A stretch of 64,000 nt of DNA from Craterostigma plantagineum. Taxonomy: Eukaryota; Streptophyta; Magnoliopsida; Lamiales; Linderniaceae. Under the pieces are notes generated by a model, which worked only from the letters and a program-made list of their open reading frames with translations, was not told the origin of the DNA and made no database searches. The translations under genes were made by a program, and so were the position numbers. Shown here piece by piece: positions 21,701-32,654 of this stretch; the first letter of the stretch is position 1, and each line of letters opens with the position of its first letter. Location: the NCBI GenBank assembly GCA_027422505.1, contig JAPQWV010000001.1, positions 8,742,001 through 8,806,000 of the forward strand, written 5' to 3'.

Positions 21701-23252
21701 CTATAGAATATTCCTGCTCGGTGCTTTCATCTTCAACAGGATCTGAATTAGGTTCTGCCTCATCCTCTCGATCTGTTGAACTCGTAGCATGATCATTTGA
21801 AAAATCTTTGTTGATCTCGAGCTCCACCTCACTGTGTACACATCCTTCTTTTCTTGATTAGAAGAATTAGTAGACTCTTTTGAAGGATGTAACGTAGAAG
21901 ACTCGTCAAATATAACATCTCTGCTAATTATAAATTTGGGTGACTTGGGATCAGGATTATATAGTCTATATCCTTTCACCCCTGAAGCGTAACCAAAAAA
22001 AATACATTTCTTAGCTTTAGGCTCTAACTTTCCCTCGTTTCCGTGCATATAAGCTGGGCACCCAAATATTCTTAAGTTGGAGTAATCAGCAGGAGTACCT
22101 GACCATACTTCCTCATGAGTCTTGAAATTGATCGGTGAACACGGTGAGCGGTTGACAATCTAACATGCTGCGGCAATAGCTTCAGCCCAAAAATCATTTG
22201 TCAACCCAGCGTTGGAGATCATACATCTAGCTCTCTCTAAAAGCGTTTGGTTCACGCGCTCGGCAACACCATTTTGTTGGGGCGTCATTCGAACAGTGTG
22301 ATGTCGAGCAATACCTTCATTCTTGCAAAATTCGTTGAACTCGCTTCCACAAAATTCTAAGCCATTATCTGTCCGCGACCGCTTGATCTGTTTTTCTGTC
22401 TGCTTTTCAAACAAAGCTTTCCATTGTTTAAATGTTAGGAAAACATCACTTTTCTGCTTAAGAAAATAGACCCTGACTTTCCTTGGAAAATCATCAATGA
22501 AAGTCAACATGTATCTTGCACCACCTTTGGACGGAACACGAGAAGGACCCATACATCAGAATGAATATAATACAAAGTACCTTTCGTCCTGTGGACTGGT
22601 GGCGAATTGAAGCTGACTCGTTTCTACTTCCCAAAAATACAGTGTTCGCAAAAGTCCATTTTACCCGTACTTTGACCGCAAAGTAGGCCCCGCTTGCTTA
22701 AAATCGTCAAGCCTTTTTCTCCCATGTGTCCAAGTCGCATATGCCATAATCTCGTGGTATCAACCTCCGGGGATGTCGAAATTGCAGCGGAACCTGTAAC
22801 TGTAGTTCCCTGCAAATATATAAATTTTCAGACCTGCAAGCTTTCATCACGAAGGGCACCTCTGGCAATTTTTGAAACTCCACCTTCACCTGAGAACCTG
22901 CACCCTTGAGATTCAAGTGTGCCTAAAGAGACAAGATTTCTCTTCATATCTGGAACATGTCTGACTTCTATGAGCGTTCGGATGATTCCGTCGAACATCT
23001 TGATCCTAACTGTGTCTTTCCCACAACTTTACACAGAGCGTCATTTCCCATTAAAACATATCCACCATCGAATTTTTCATATGTGGAGAAATAATCTCGA
23101 CTCCGACTTATGTGGTAAGAACAACCCGAATCTAAGATCCACTCATTATCAGACCTAACAATATTTGCAGTTGCTACAAAAATTGTTTCATCGCTCTCAT
23201 CAGTAGCTACACTAGCTTCGGTGGATTTATTAAATTGCTGATTATTTTTCAC
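21701..23252 (-). pseudogene. Copia-3 protease and integrase
   Basis: Protease is at about 23150 ([11 protein letters not shown]). The integrase zinc site is intact at about 22750 (L-W-H-M-R-L-G-H ... C-E-H-C). In the core, the first Asp lies in I-H-S-D-V-W at about 22560, just before a frameshift. The second is in R-T-D-N-G-L-E-F-C and the Glu in Q-Q-N-G-V-A-E-R. The region after the core (22048-21701) includes K-A-K-K-C-I-F-F-G-Y-A-S-G-V-K-G-Y-R. Stops and frame changes occur between pieces. Confidence 0.88.
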
Positions 23253-23269
23253 CTTATTTTTTAATTTAA

Positions 23270-24028
23270 AACAATCAGCTTTGATGTGACCCTTTTTCTT
23301 GCAAAAATTACAGACTTTATTTCTGTACCTGGATTTTGACCTTTCTTTAGATCTGCTACTTTCAGCGTCTCTATGTTCTGGTCTTCCCCGTGCAAACAGG
23401 CCCTCTGCTTGGCTACCACTTGTTTCTCCCGTAATATCCCTGTCTATCTGTTCTTCGATTGTAATGCAGATTTGACACTAGAATACGATATCGTATCTTT
23501 CCCATATATTAGTGTCACGAAAATGCTTTAAAGACGAGGGAAGGGAACACAACAATATTATGGCCTGATCTTCATCCGTCACTTTGACTTCTACGTTCGC
23601 CAAATCAATAATGATAGAATCGAATTTATCGAGATGCGAGAGAATAGAAGTACCTTCCGTCATTTTCATACTATAAAGCTTCTGCTTTAAATATAGCCAA
23701 TTCTCATTAGTCTTCTTCATGTAGATAGCTTTTAATGCATCCCACATACCCATCGTCGTCTCCGTGGCAACCTCTTGTAAAACCTCGTAAGAGAGATTTA
23801 TATAATAGCCGATCTGGCTTTCTTGTCCAATTCTTTAAATTGATCGTCCTTCATTTCGGTTGGTTTCTTCTTTGCGCCTTCAAGCGCCACCTCACAACCG
23901 TCTTGAATGAGTATGGCCTCCATCTTAAGACTCCACATTGCAAAGTTGACATTTCTGTCCAACTTTTCATTTGACATATTTGTTATCGTCATGGTGGCTA
24001 AATAAATCGGGTTTAGCTCTGATACCAA
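23270..24028 (-). pseudogene. Copia-3 gag
   Basis: The N-terminal piece (24028-23798) has L-D-R-N-V-N-F-A-M-W-S-L-K-M-E-A-I-L and E-L-D-K-K-A-R-S-A-I-I. The second piece (23753-23478) has M-G-M-W-D-A-L-K-A-I-Y. A CCHC zinc knuckle, [15 protein letters not shown], lies near 23310-23270 and is intact. Frames differ between pieces, so it is broken. Confidence 0.85.
24016..24027 (-). other. Copia-3 primer-binding site (initiator-Met tRNA)
   Basis: The minus strand reads TGGTATCAGAGC three bases inside the 5' LTR. Confidence 0.92.
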
Positions 24029-24030
24029 GT

Positions 24031-24580
24031 TGTTAGGATATGCGAAAATGCCCGATAATTATATGCCCGAGAAATGACGATAAAAATAAAAGAGACGAAA
24101 AATAAATTTGGACAGTGGACACGAGATTATGTGGTTCGGTCAGAATGACCTACGTCCACGGGGCGGAGGGTAGAACTTCTTTATTATGTGGAGTGATTAC
24201 AGAAACGTACACTGACGTGATACAAATGTAGCTACACAACTAGGAGTAAGCTACAAAGAAATATAGGAGAAAAGGTGACCGAGGAATAACCCTCGCTGAG
24301 TGTTTCGTGGCCTGTGGCAATTTTCGCTTCGCCGAATGAAGCCTATTTATAGGTGATTATCCTCCCTCACTCTTCATGTGAAAAGAAGAATAAATAATGC
24401 TGCAGCATATTTGTTTAGTAGCTCACGTAATAATGCACGCCTTGGACTAATGCGGCGCCGTAGGCTTTTTCTTCTTTTCTCACATAGCACATGTGGTTAC
24501 CTTTCTTTGAATACATTTCCACGTGAAGCTATGAGCCAAAAACTTTGTTGAATAGTCAAAAGTGTCAAGCTCACCTAACA
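24031..24580 (-). repeat. Copia-3 5' LTR
   Basis: 550 bp, paired with 20043-20593. The TATA box CCTATTTATAGG is at 24342-24353 and the target duplication TAGTG at 24581-24585. Confidence 0.93.
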
Positions 24581-24734
24581 TAGTGCCATAAATACGGCTG
24601 ACAATTCAAATACGGGGCATTTACGTTTCAGGCCCCATTTAAGTTTTAATTAGAGTTCAGACACCTGTCAGAAAATTCATAGTTTTAAGGACCCAGTTTT
24701 TTCAGAAACACTTCATGATCCACCAATACCACTC

Positions 24735-24845
24735 CATGGGTCTGTGCGGTGACACTTCATGGGTCTGTGGTAAAATTTCATGGGTCTGTGGTAACAATTC
24801 ATGGGTCTGTGGTAACACTTCATGGGTCTGTGGTAACACATGGGT
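24735..24845. repeat. 21-bp tandem repeat, five copies plus a partial
   Basis: Units begin CATGGGTCTGTGGTAACACTT at 24735, 24758, 24779, 24800 and 24821, with a partial copy at 24839. The first unit is 23 bp, the next three 21 bp. Because 21 is a multiple of three, one minus-strand frame stays open and reads repeated L-P-Q-T-H-E-V. Looser GGGTCCTTATCT copies continue to about 24910. I do not regard it as a gene. Confidence 0.88.
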
Positions 24846-25041
24846 CATTTTCTCTAAATGAACTTCAATTGGGTCCTTATCTATAAATGAAACTTGCATG
24901 GGTCCTTATCTCTAATTGAAAATATGAATTGGGGCCTCACTCGTAATTTGCACTTCAAATATTTAGTATTTTCACACCTTATGTGTGTGGCGAAATAAAT
25001 ATATGAGTATTATATTATAAGTTAAGTTTAATATGCGAAAT

Positions 25042-25537
25042 TAGTACCGTCAATTGGTCGCGGGCCCGCCCCGCCCGCCAAAGTGGCGGGGCGAGCTGCA
25101 TTTCTCATACCCGTCTGGGGTGGGCCTAGGCGGGCAAGCCCGCACGAGCCGCGGGCAGACCCACCAGGAATTATACGTATTTTATTAAATATTGATAGAT
25201 AAATAAATTATATAGGTATTTTAGTATTTTAAAGCACTCAAGTTTAATAATATAAATAAATTATTATTACAAGATTAGATTAGATTAGGATTAATGTCGA
25301 GCTTAAATATTTAATATTTATTATTTTTTTTTATTTTTTTATTTTGATTTTTATTTTTTATGGTTATTTAAATTCGGGCGAGCCGGGCGGGTCATGCCGG
25401 CTGCCCGCCTGTAGGCGGGGTGGCCCTTCATTTTCCAGGCCCGCCAAACTGCGGGCTTACCCGCGCCAGCCCCGCCCAAGACGGGCTTTGGCGGGCAACA
25501 GGCCGGCCGGCCTCGCCGGCCCGTTTTGACAGTACTA
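25042..25537. mobile_element. GC-ended hAT-like MITE 1
   Basis: About 496 bp with termini TAGTACCGTCAA and TTTTGACAGTACTA (inverted). Subterminal regions are full of GGCGGGC/GCCCGCC words and the core is AT-rich. Flanking octamers TGCGAAAT and GGTGAAAT match at 6 of 8 positions, suggesting a decayed 8-bp hAT-type duplication. The open frame at 25344-25529 is a product of GC-rich ends. Confidence 0.68.
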
Positions 25538-25906
25538 GGTGAAATTGTAATATTACATTTAATTTATTTTATCTTTAAAAAAAATGTTTAGAGGATATAA
25601 TTGGAATAAATTTAAAATCAAGGGTAAAATAGTAACTTCAAATGGATGACTCCCCAATCAATTTGAAATTAGTTACTGTGAGTAATACCGTCAATTTTGC
25701 CGTAGCTCGCGGGGCGGGCTGCCACTTTTTTAGGCCCGCCAAGTGCTGGGTGGGCCAGACCGCGCGAGCTGCAGGCTTTGGCGTGGCGGGGCGACCTGCC
25801 GGCTAATATAATTATATGTATTATATATATTTATATGGTTAATATAAAATTATTTAATTAGAGGATAGTTTTAATTCATTAACTATACTATAATAATTAA
25901 TTTATT

Positions 25907-25915
25907 TATTAATAA
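25907..25915. repeat. MULE-2 target-site duplication (left)
   Basis: TATTAATAA, repeated exactly at 29980-29988. Nine bp is the Mutator-type length. Confidence 0.85.
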
Positions 25916-26099
25916 GGGGAAATTTCACTTAAATACCTATCAGGTAAAGTTGATATCACTTAACTCCCTGTCTAGAAAATTATATCAGTTAAGGACTAAA
26001 CACGAACTTTACTATCACTTAAGGGCCCAATCACATAAAAGACATTTTTACCCTGAATATGTTTCTTTAAAGCCTTAAAAAATTAAAAACAAAATTCAA

Positions 26100-26460
26100 T
26101 CGATCGAAAGAAAAAATAAAAAAAATTAAAAAGAAATGAAATCAACGTCGAATTTGCCGTCGCCATCGTTGCCCAGCTCAGACGGTGGTCGAAATTCGTG
26201 TCTACGTCCTCCGGGTAAGTCACTCTGGCACACACGGCTCAGGTAAGTTTCTTATTTCGTGTACAGTCACCTTTCGCTCCCGGCAACCCAATCGAAACAG
26301 CAAACGTCAAAAAGTTGAGTGAGGTAGGCCTTTAAGCTGCTGAGAAGACGCCGGTGAGCACCAAAATCCGGTGAAGGCTCCTTCCCTGCCAGAAAAAATA
26401 TTAAAATTGATTCTGCCTTGTACTGAGGTAATTTTGGCTTGCGCACCGAGATGTGTAATT
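26100..26460 (+). other. MULE-2 GC-richer left segment, possible relic exon
   Basis: 26136 opens M-K-S-T-S-N-L-P-S-P-S-L-P-S-S-D-G-G-R-N and runs into splice-donor-like GGTAAGT sites at 26214 and 26242. I do not recognise the protein. The segment could be a transposase leader exon or a captured host fragment. Confidence 0.3.
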
Positions 26461-26666
26461 GATGTGAAATTATATGACTGAAACGAGGGTACTAAGATGA
26501 AACCCCCAAATTTTGTGTTTGTAATCGTGTATCAAATTAATGTATATTGTTTACGTTTACACGTCTGGTTAGAGTACCACGCTTATTATTCTTAATGTAT
26601 CATTTCATGTATATTAGGGTACCACAATTCTGTATATAATGTACAGTTTTCATGTAGGAAAGATCT

Positions 26667-26726
26667 ATGAAGTGCAAGATATGTGGGAAATATGGGCACA
26701 ATCGTCGTACATGTAAAGGATCGTGA
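26667..26726 (+). pseudogene. MULE-2 CCHC zinc-knuckle exon remnant
   Basis: An AG acceptor at 26657-26658 is followed by an open stretch including M-K-C-K-I-C-G-K-Y-G-H-N-R-R-T-C-K-G-S and a stop. The spacing C-X2-C-X4-H-X4-C and the G-H-N-R-R-T-C form match the C-terminal zinc knuckle of plant MULE transposases. No catalytic domain is present. Confidence 0.6.
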
Positions 26727-26813
26727 AGACATGGAGTAAGTTTTCATATTTTGGCATATATTTTGATGCTTCGACTTTGGTTGCATTTCTTTGTCCACAC
26801 GAAGCATATATGT

Positions 26814-26998
26814 TATGGCGTATTTTTTGGGCCATACATTATATGTAGATAGGTTCTATCATGGCATATTTTTTGCGCCATATGTTATATGTAGATAGGT
26901 TTCATGGCATATTTTTTGCGCCATATGTTAGGGTGTAGGTAGGTTCTGTCATGTCATATTTATTTGTGATATGTTACGTGTACATTGGTTCGGTCATG
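26814..26998. repeat. Degenerate tandem repeat in MULE-2, four units
   Basis: Units share ATGGCATATTTTTTGCGCCA followed by TATGTTATATGTAGATAGGT. The two central copies are almost identical and the outer ones diverged. Unit length varies from about 40 to 57 bp. Confidence 0.75.
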
Positions 26999-27410
26999 AC
27001 TTTTTGTTGGGCGTTTTTTGTGTTAGTGTAATCTTGAAAATCTAATAAATACAGTGTTGCAGTAAAATATATGTAGATTGTGGTATGGTAACAATATTGC
27101 AATGGTACGGAACAGTGAGTACAAGGAACAACAAACAATAGTTACATGGTACAAAAAAAACCCTCGAAGTGGTACGCTTAATCTACAAAAAGAAAATAAA
27201 TAAAACTCTTAATTAGTAGGGTACAAAGGGAAACAAAGTTCACGGTTATATGAACTGAATAAAAAAACAAAGTTAACGGTTTTATGACAATTTCTGACTG
27301 AATAAAGGCTATTCTGGCACTTGCAAAAATTCTGACACGCTGCAAAAATTCTGACACGCTGCATTTACAAAAGATGCAATCTTTCTCGCAGGCAAAATGC
27401 TCCTTGATTG

Positions 27411-27988
27411 TGGTACGATAAATTATGCAGCATAGATACATTAAACATTCACATTTAAGTACGTGTCTTGCATATTTAGGTACGCTAATTTCACTACATA
27501 TGGTACAGTATATTTGTTTACGATATATTCGATCCAATTTAAATTTGATTTTGTGGTACAATAAACTACGCAGTGTAGATACATTAAACTTGCATATTAA
27601 AGTATGGTGTCGTGCATATTTTAGGTACGCTAATTTCACTACATATGGTACAGTATATTTATTTGCCCTATATTCGATCCAATTTAAATTTGATTTTGTG
27701 GTACGATAAACTACCCAGTGTGGATACATAAAACATTCATATTAAAGTACAATGCCGTGCATATTTTAGGTAGGCTAATTTCACTACATTTGGTACAGTA
27801 TATTTGTTTACCCTATATTTGATCCAATTTAAATTAATTTTCTGGTACGATAAAATACTCATTGTAGATACATTAAACATTCATATTTAAGTATGGTGCC
27901 GTGCATATTTTAGGTACTCTAATTTCACGACATATGGTACAATATATTTGTTTACGTTATATTCGATCCAATTTAAATTTGATTTTTT
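27411..27988. repeat. 144-bp tandem repeat array in MULE-2, four units
   Basis: Units start TGGTACGATAAA near 27411, 27554, 27699 and 27843 (spacing 143-145 bp). Each contains AGGTACGCTAATTTCAC, ATGGTACAGTATATTTGTTT and ATTCGATCCAATTTAAATTT, with a few to several per cent differences. Each unit carries up to three GGTAC words. Open frames in the region follow from the repeat and are not genes. Confidence 0.88.
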
Positions 27989-28703
27989 GGGAAATCTGAT
28001 TCTTATATGTATCTAAGTTATATCGTTAACTTCGTATCAAGTTTGATATTGTAACATTTCTACTCATGTAGTTAATGTTAGAAGTCCAATATATCATTAG
28101 AAGAAGATGAACAATGTTGTTACCATTTAGTACACGATATTGTATTTTGTTTGTTTAACTGAGAACGAGCACCCTATAGTACATGCTTTTGCATTATTTT
28201 TTATTTATTTATTATTTTTAGGCACTAATCTGTTAGTTGACGTATTAAAATGGACGTAATTGGACCGATAAATCACGGTACAGTTTCAATACGAATTGTG
28301 GTACAGTAAATGCAGGATTTTAGATACGGTCAATAATTGTATAAAGGTACAGTGTAAACACTATAGTGGGTACATATATTAGTCTGCATTTTTTTATTTT
28401 AAAGTTCAATGTGGTACCATGGCAGTACTAAATATTGTACATTATCGTAGTATAATTTGGTACACTAACAATGTTAAACTTGGTATCATTTCGATACTCA
28501 TCTTGGTACATACACGTGACAGTCATGTTCAAAAGCATCACAACCACGTACAAAAGCGCCTGCAACTCAACATCCATAAAGACAGTAAATATAATTCGAA
28601 TGACGATGAAAAACTCATATCGTGATAAGTTGTTCCAAATTTAGTGTATATACCGTACCATTGAGAAGCGTGTGGCTATACTTTAAAGTAGAGATATATT
28701 GTA

Positions 28704-28705
<2 letters not shown>

Positions 28706-28737
<32 letters not shown>
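28706..28737. repeat. (TA)n microsatellite
   Basis: About 16 TA dinucleotides near the point where GGTAC words change orientation inside MULE-2. Confidence 0.85.
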
Positions 28738-28739
<2 letters not shown>

Positions 28740-30111
28740 TATTGTACCCAGATAAGTACTGAAATCACGATTATCGTACCTTGTTTAACATTGTTAGCGT
28801 ACCCAAAATACCAGCTAATAACAAAATTTCAGGCAAAACACTATCTGTTGAGAATACATCCAACATTACACCACAACAAACACATACTCAAAACAAAATG
28901 TCAACAACTGAATCAACATATATGCAATATAAGGGCAAAAAATATGAAATAACCTATATACAACATCTGGACAAAAGAATGGAACAAGCAACATAATGAT
29001 TGTATTATCCCGTACCTCATTTATCAAGCTCAAAAATTCGGCAAACATTATTGTGTAAATTACAAGTTAGTTCTTACACAACATCCAACAAATAAGTGTA
29101 GTTTTCAAACAAATAAGTAACATCCAATACATAAAATCTCATTATCTTATTCTATAAAGCATACGGATAACTTTTCGTGCCTTACCACTATACGACCCTC
29201 CACAACTCATCACGGGCATTAACAGAAACCTCATCGCATGTCATTCCTGCATAAACTGAAAACGATGATTGGTAGTATCATTCTGTTGGAATACGTTGTA
29301 CCAGTCCAAAGCAACTTACTGTACCATTATAATGCATATAGTGTACTAAAATATGCGACCGACTTGTACCGAAAATAAACACATAGCGTACCAAACCTCA
29401 GATTAGTAATTCCTAATTAAAAACCTATAGAACCACCAAAAATGAAACTAAAATATCCAGATTAAAAAACTAGATTCGATCAATAACCATATTAGCCTTA
29501 GATTAAGCATAACACGCCATAATCATGAGCTAATAACTCAAATCAAGACCTAATAATCCTAATCGAGTAAGTAATCAAAAGCTAATGACGATTCTGTTCG
29601 GACGATATTGAACAGAGATTCGAACATCACATACCGGGATTAAAAGAGAGAGAAGATCGTAAATCATTCATTGAAGGTGAAGATTTATCGTGGGTATTTG
29701 ATTTGGGCGTTCAATTTTTGGAGAATCGTTGAAGGATTTGGTGATGGATATTTGGGTCTATTCTTTCGTTCATGATTTTCTTTTTTCTTTCTTTTTTTTA
29801 TTATTTAAATTAAAAAGCCTGGTAAAATCGTAATATTATAAGTTTGGAGGGTTAGTTTTGTCCACTTGGTCCTTATGTGAAAGTTAAGTTTCTAATTGGC
29901 GCTTAAGTGATAAATTTTCTGAGATAGGGAGTTAAGTGATAGATTGTTATGCTGATAGGGATTTAAATGAAGTTCTCCCTATTAATAATAACTAAATAAT
30001 GAATATTGATAATTACTATTAAATAACCTAACTAATTTAAAGATTATTAAAACAAGTAATAAAATGGCTTGCTCGCATGGCTCGTTCCGTCGGCCCATTT
30101 TGACAGCTCTA

Positions 30112-30426
30112 ATTATAAGTCTCTCTCCACTAATAACATAAAAAATATCTTCGGCCCACTATATTGATGCAGTATTAGGGCTTTGATTAGTTGGGTTGGG
30201 CCTGCTCGAGGGTGAGAGGTTAAGTAAACAACTATTAGAAGATAATAAAGTTTGATTTTAGTATAAAATGTATAAAAAAACTACTTAATAATAATTACAT
30301 TATCTAAAGTAATAATATCTCTAGCCCAACCCCGACCATTCTCTGTTTCCTTACCTTTATTCTGTCCAGCCGGTCGTATTGGTGGATATTTTACCCTATT
30401 TTACCCTTTATTTGAATCGTGACGAA
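30112..30426. other. No gene recognised; possible flank of the hAT element
   Basis: AT-rich sequence with a short GGGTTGGGCC-type motif. It contains no clear terminal inverted repeat for the adjacent hAT transposase pseudogene. Confidence 0.4.
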
Positions 30427-32270
30427 TTCAATCTTGGACACATATTGGAGCTTGCACAATTTTAGGGAACAACCAACTCCGAAAAGCATCGAGCACATGA
30501 CCACCCATACTGAAAGTGGTCTCGGAAGAAACCTTAGAGACCGGAACAGCCAAAATATCTCGACCCATCTTAGATAGCATCGGAAGCGATGTGAATTCAA
30601 TTTCCACCATTTAAATATGTCAAAGCCATCATATGGGCCCTCAATATCTTCGCTCAAATATTTATCCAATTCCAACACTTCACACGATCACTTTTTGCGT
30701 CTCTCTTTCTCTTTGTCATTTCATCAAACAAATATGTAGCATTTGCAGCAGACAAGGAAGAACCACCACTAACAAGTTGTGGATCAATTGGACTATCGGG
30801 CACCCATATCTCAAGTTGTACACCGTGAACAATTCTTGGATGCCACACCTAACTTGCTCTTTCATAATCGGCGCGGTAACATATTCGCGGTATGACCGAT
30901 CAAACGAGAAATCAATCATCTCCCACTTGGATCCAGGATCAAGAATTACGGCATAATCTTGTTCACTATCTCTATCGACCCCCAATATTTGTTGAATTTA
31001 GTCTTCATTCGATGAGCCATGTTTTTTAATTCTTCATAGTCTTCCTCCAACCAACCTCGAAGAAGCAAGTCTACAGTAGTTATTTCATAGACGTGACATA
31101 CGAAGAACCTGAAATACTCGACGTAAGCTTGTAAAAGTGGCTCAAAAACTTTACCAACAACTCGGCTCGTTCCCAATTGCCCGCCGTTGGAACACTGCAA
31201 AATGGCTACTTCGATAGATCATTAACAAATGCCACATCCACATCTCCAAATTTTTTGAACGCTCTAGAAAAATATAGAGCCGAATCCAACATCACATATG
31301 TGGAATTCTACCGAGTCGGTACGAGACTCAATCCCTTTGTTGTCTGTAATTTCATGGTTTTGGCACATTCGAAACCGTTTTAGTCTACTTGTAGAGTTCC
31401 TAATGTATCGAACGGCACCTCTAATACGAGAGATATCATCATTTTTTTCCTTCAATCCATCTTGTACGACAAGTTTAACAATATCAGCTATACATCTCTT
31501 ATGAATGTACTCCCCCCATCCCCCACCCTACAAAAAAAAATACTTGTACCCATATCACAATTCAATAAGCAATTACACCATCATTTGAGGATGCATTATC
31601 AATTGTAACGGTAAATATCGTATCAAGTAGGCATTGCTCGACGCCATTGCCTACTTCTTAACCTTTATGACCCAATATCGGACAGAAGTTCAAGATTTTC
31701 GTTCTCAAAATCCAATCATCATCAATGAAATGGGCAGTGAGACACAAATAGTTGATTCTTTGAATCAAATTCCACGTGTCCGTCGTAATACAAATGGTTT
31801 GTGATTGGTTTTTTTATGACCAACTTCAATCTATCTCTTTAGCCCACATACATGTATATTTCCTTGGTTTGACTTTTCCGTTAACGAGTTCTAAACATAG
31901 GACAAACAACCGACATGAAGTGCCTAAAACTCTCATTCTCTGCGGTTTTAAAAGCCAACTCATCAATGGCAATCATGTAATACGAGCTTGACTTGTTTGA
32001 ACTTCTTGCAGCTTCTTTTTATACGACTTGAACTGATTCTTCAGAGAATTGGTTCATAAAGCCTTGTATTGGCCTTAAGTGCACTACAGTGTCGTCATCA
32101 CGAAAGAATTTGTCGACTTCACAAAAGAATTTGTCGACGTGATCTAGATGCAACTACAGTTATAGAACGTTAATCGGACCTTACATCATGTTAAACCAAA
32201 TATTGAATGAAATTGTGAAATTTTTGGAATTAAACAAATTAGGGTTCTTTAAAAATCTTAACTTTGATTT
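30427..32270 (-). pseudogene. hAT-family transposase pseudogene
   Basis: Read on the minus strand from 32270 down: T-T-D-T-W-N-L-I-Q-R-I-N-Y-L-C-L-T-A-H-F-I-D (about 31790), D-N-A-S-S-N-D (about 31605), H-K-R-C-I-A-D-I-V-K-L-V-V-Q-D-G-L (about 31500), then the hAT-like region after it (L-D-P-G-S-K-W-E-M-I-D-F, about 30940). It ends with the dimerisation region, S-K-V-S-S-E-T-T-F-S-M-G-G-H-V-L-D near 30540. These are the ordered blocks of plant hAT (Ac/Tam3, zf-BED) transposases. Frame changes and stops occur throughout, and no N-terminal BED finger is visible. A Copia (32460-34162) lies just upstream and may have inserted within the same hAT. Confidence 0.83.
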
Positions 32271-32459
32271 AAATTGATGAGGACAACAGGGTGGACGCCG
32301 ACAGCCGACGAGGCTGACGGACGAAAACGGACGGCAACGGACGGGAGGCGGCTAGCCATTCACGGCTGGGCTTGGTTGACTGTGTGTGTTGTCTATTGTA
32401 TGTTTTGCTTCGATCGTATGTGTGTGTTGTGTGTATTAGGTGGTGTATGGGTACCCAAT
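32271..32459. other. Short spacer between hAT pseudogene and Copia-4
   Basis: A GGACGG-rich stretch (32290-32350) and GTGTGT-rich sequence. No gene seen. Confidence 0.4.
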
Positions 32460-32654
32460 TGTTGAAAATAACAAAATAAAAAGGAATATTGATCTTAGAG
32501 GTGAATCTCATCATCAATCTCATACCATATACGGTCTCCGCAAATCAAGAACAATCAACAGTTACCAAGGCTGCAAAAGGCAAGATCAAGATTATTCTCT
32601 ACATGGAAAGTGAATCATGAATATATAGAATTAAGGATTGATTACACCTATTAT

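Larger units (their letters stand above)
20043..24580 (-). mobile_element. Copia-3, Ty1/copia retrotransposon lacking RNase H
   Basis: A 4538-bp minus-strand element with LTRs of about 550 bp (TGTTAGG...CCTAACA), an initiator-Met primer site, a polypurine tract and the 5-bp duplication TAGTG. Gag, protease, integrase and RT are present but broken. The RT runs almost directly into the 3' end, so RNase H has been deleted. The Gag sequence resembles the Tork/Tnt1 group. Confidence 0.93.
25916..29979. mobile_element. MULE-2, 4.06-kb Mutator-like transposon, non-autonomous
   Basis: The ends GGGGAAATTTCACTTAAATA and TTTAAATGAAGTTCTCCC are inverted, and the match continues for about 125 bp (shared ATCACTTAACTCCCT and ATCACTTAAG blocks). 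With the 9-bp duplication TATTAATAA this is a clear Mutator-like element. Only a zinc-knuckle exon (26667-26726) remains of a possible transposase. The rest is repeats: a four-unit array at 26814-26998, a four-unit 144-bp array at 27411-27988, and dispersed GGTAC/GTACC words that switch orientation near 28.6 kb. It must have been mobilised by enzyme from another element. Confidence 0.88.
25683..30111. mobile_element. GC-ended hAT-like MITE 2, split by a MULE
   Basis: The left part (25683-25906), beginning TAATACCGTCAATTTTGCC, and the right part (29989-30111), ending GGCCCATTTTGACAGCTCTA, form inverted ends of the same family as MITE 1. Without the nested MULE and one copy of its duplication it would be about 356 bp. 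Flanking octamers ACTGTGAG and ATTATAAG agree at 5 of 8 sites, the other three being transitions. Confidence 0.6.

Noticed and set aside
24735..24845. CRISPR-like array
   Set aside because: Units are contiguous 21-bp tandem copies without unique spacers, in plant DNA.
25344..25529. Proline/arginine-rich ORF in the GC-ended MITE
   Set aside because: Created by GGCGGGC-rich subterminal repeats.
27178..27729. 183-codon minus-strand ORF and its plus-strand counterpart in MULE-2
   Set aside because: They follow the 144-bp tandem array. Repeated peptide blocks mirror the DNA repeat and no domain is visible.
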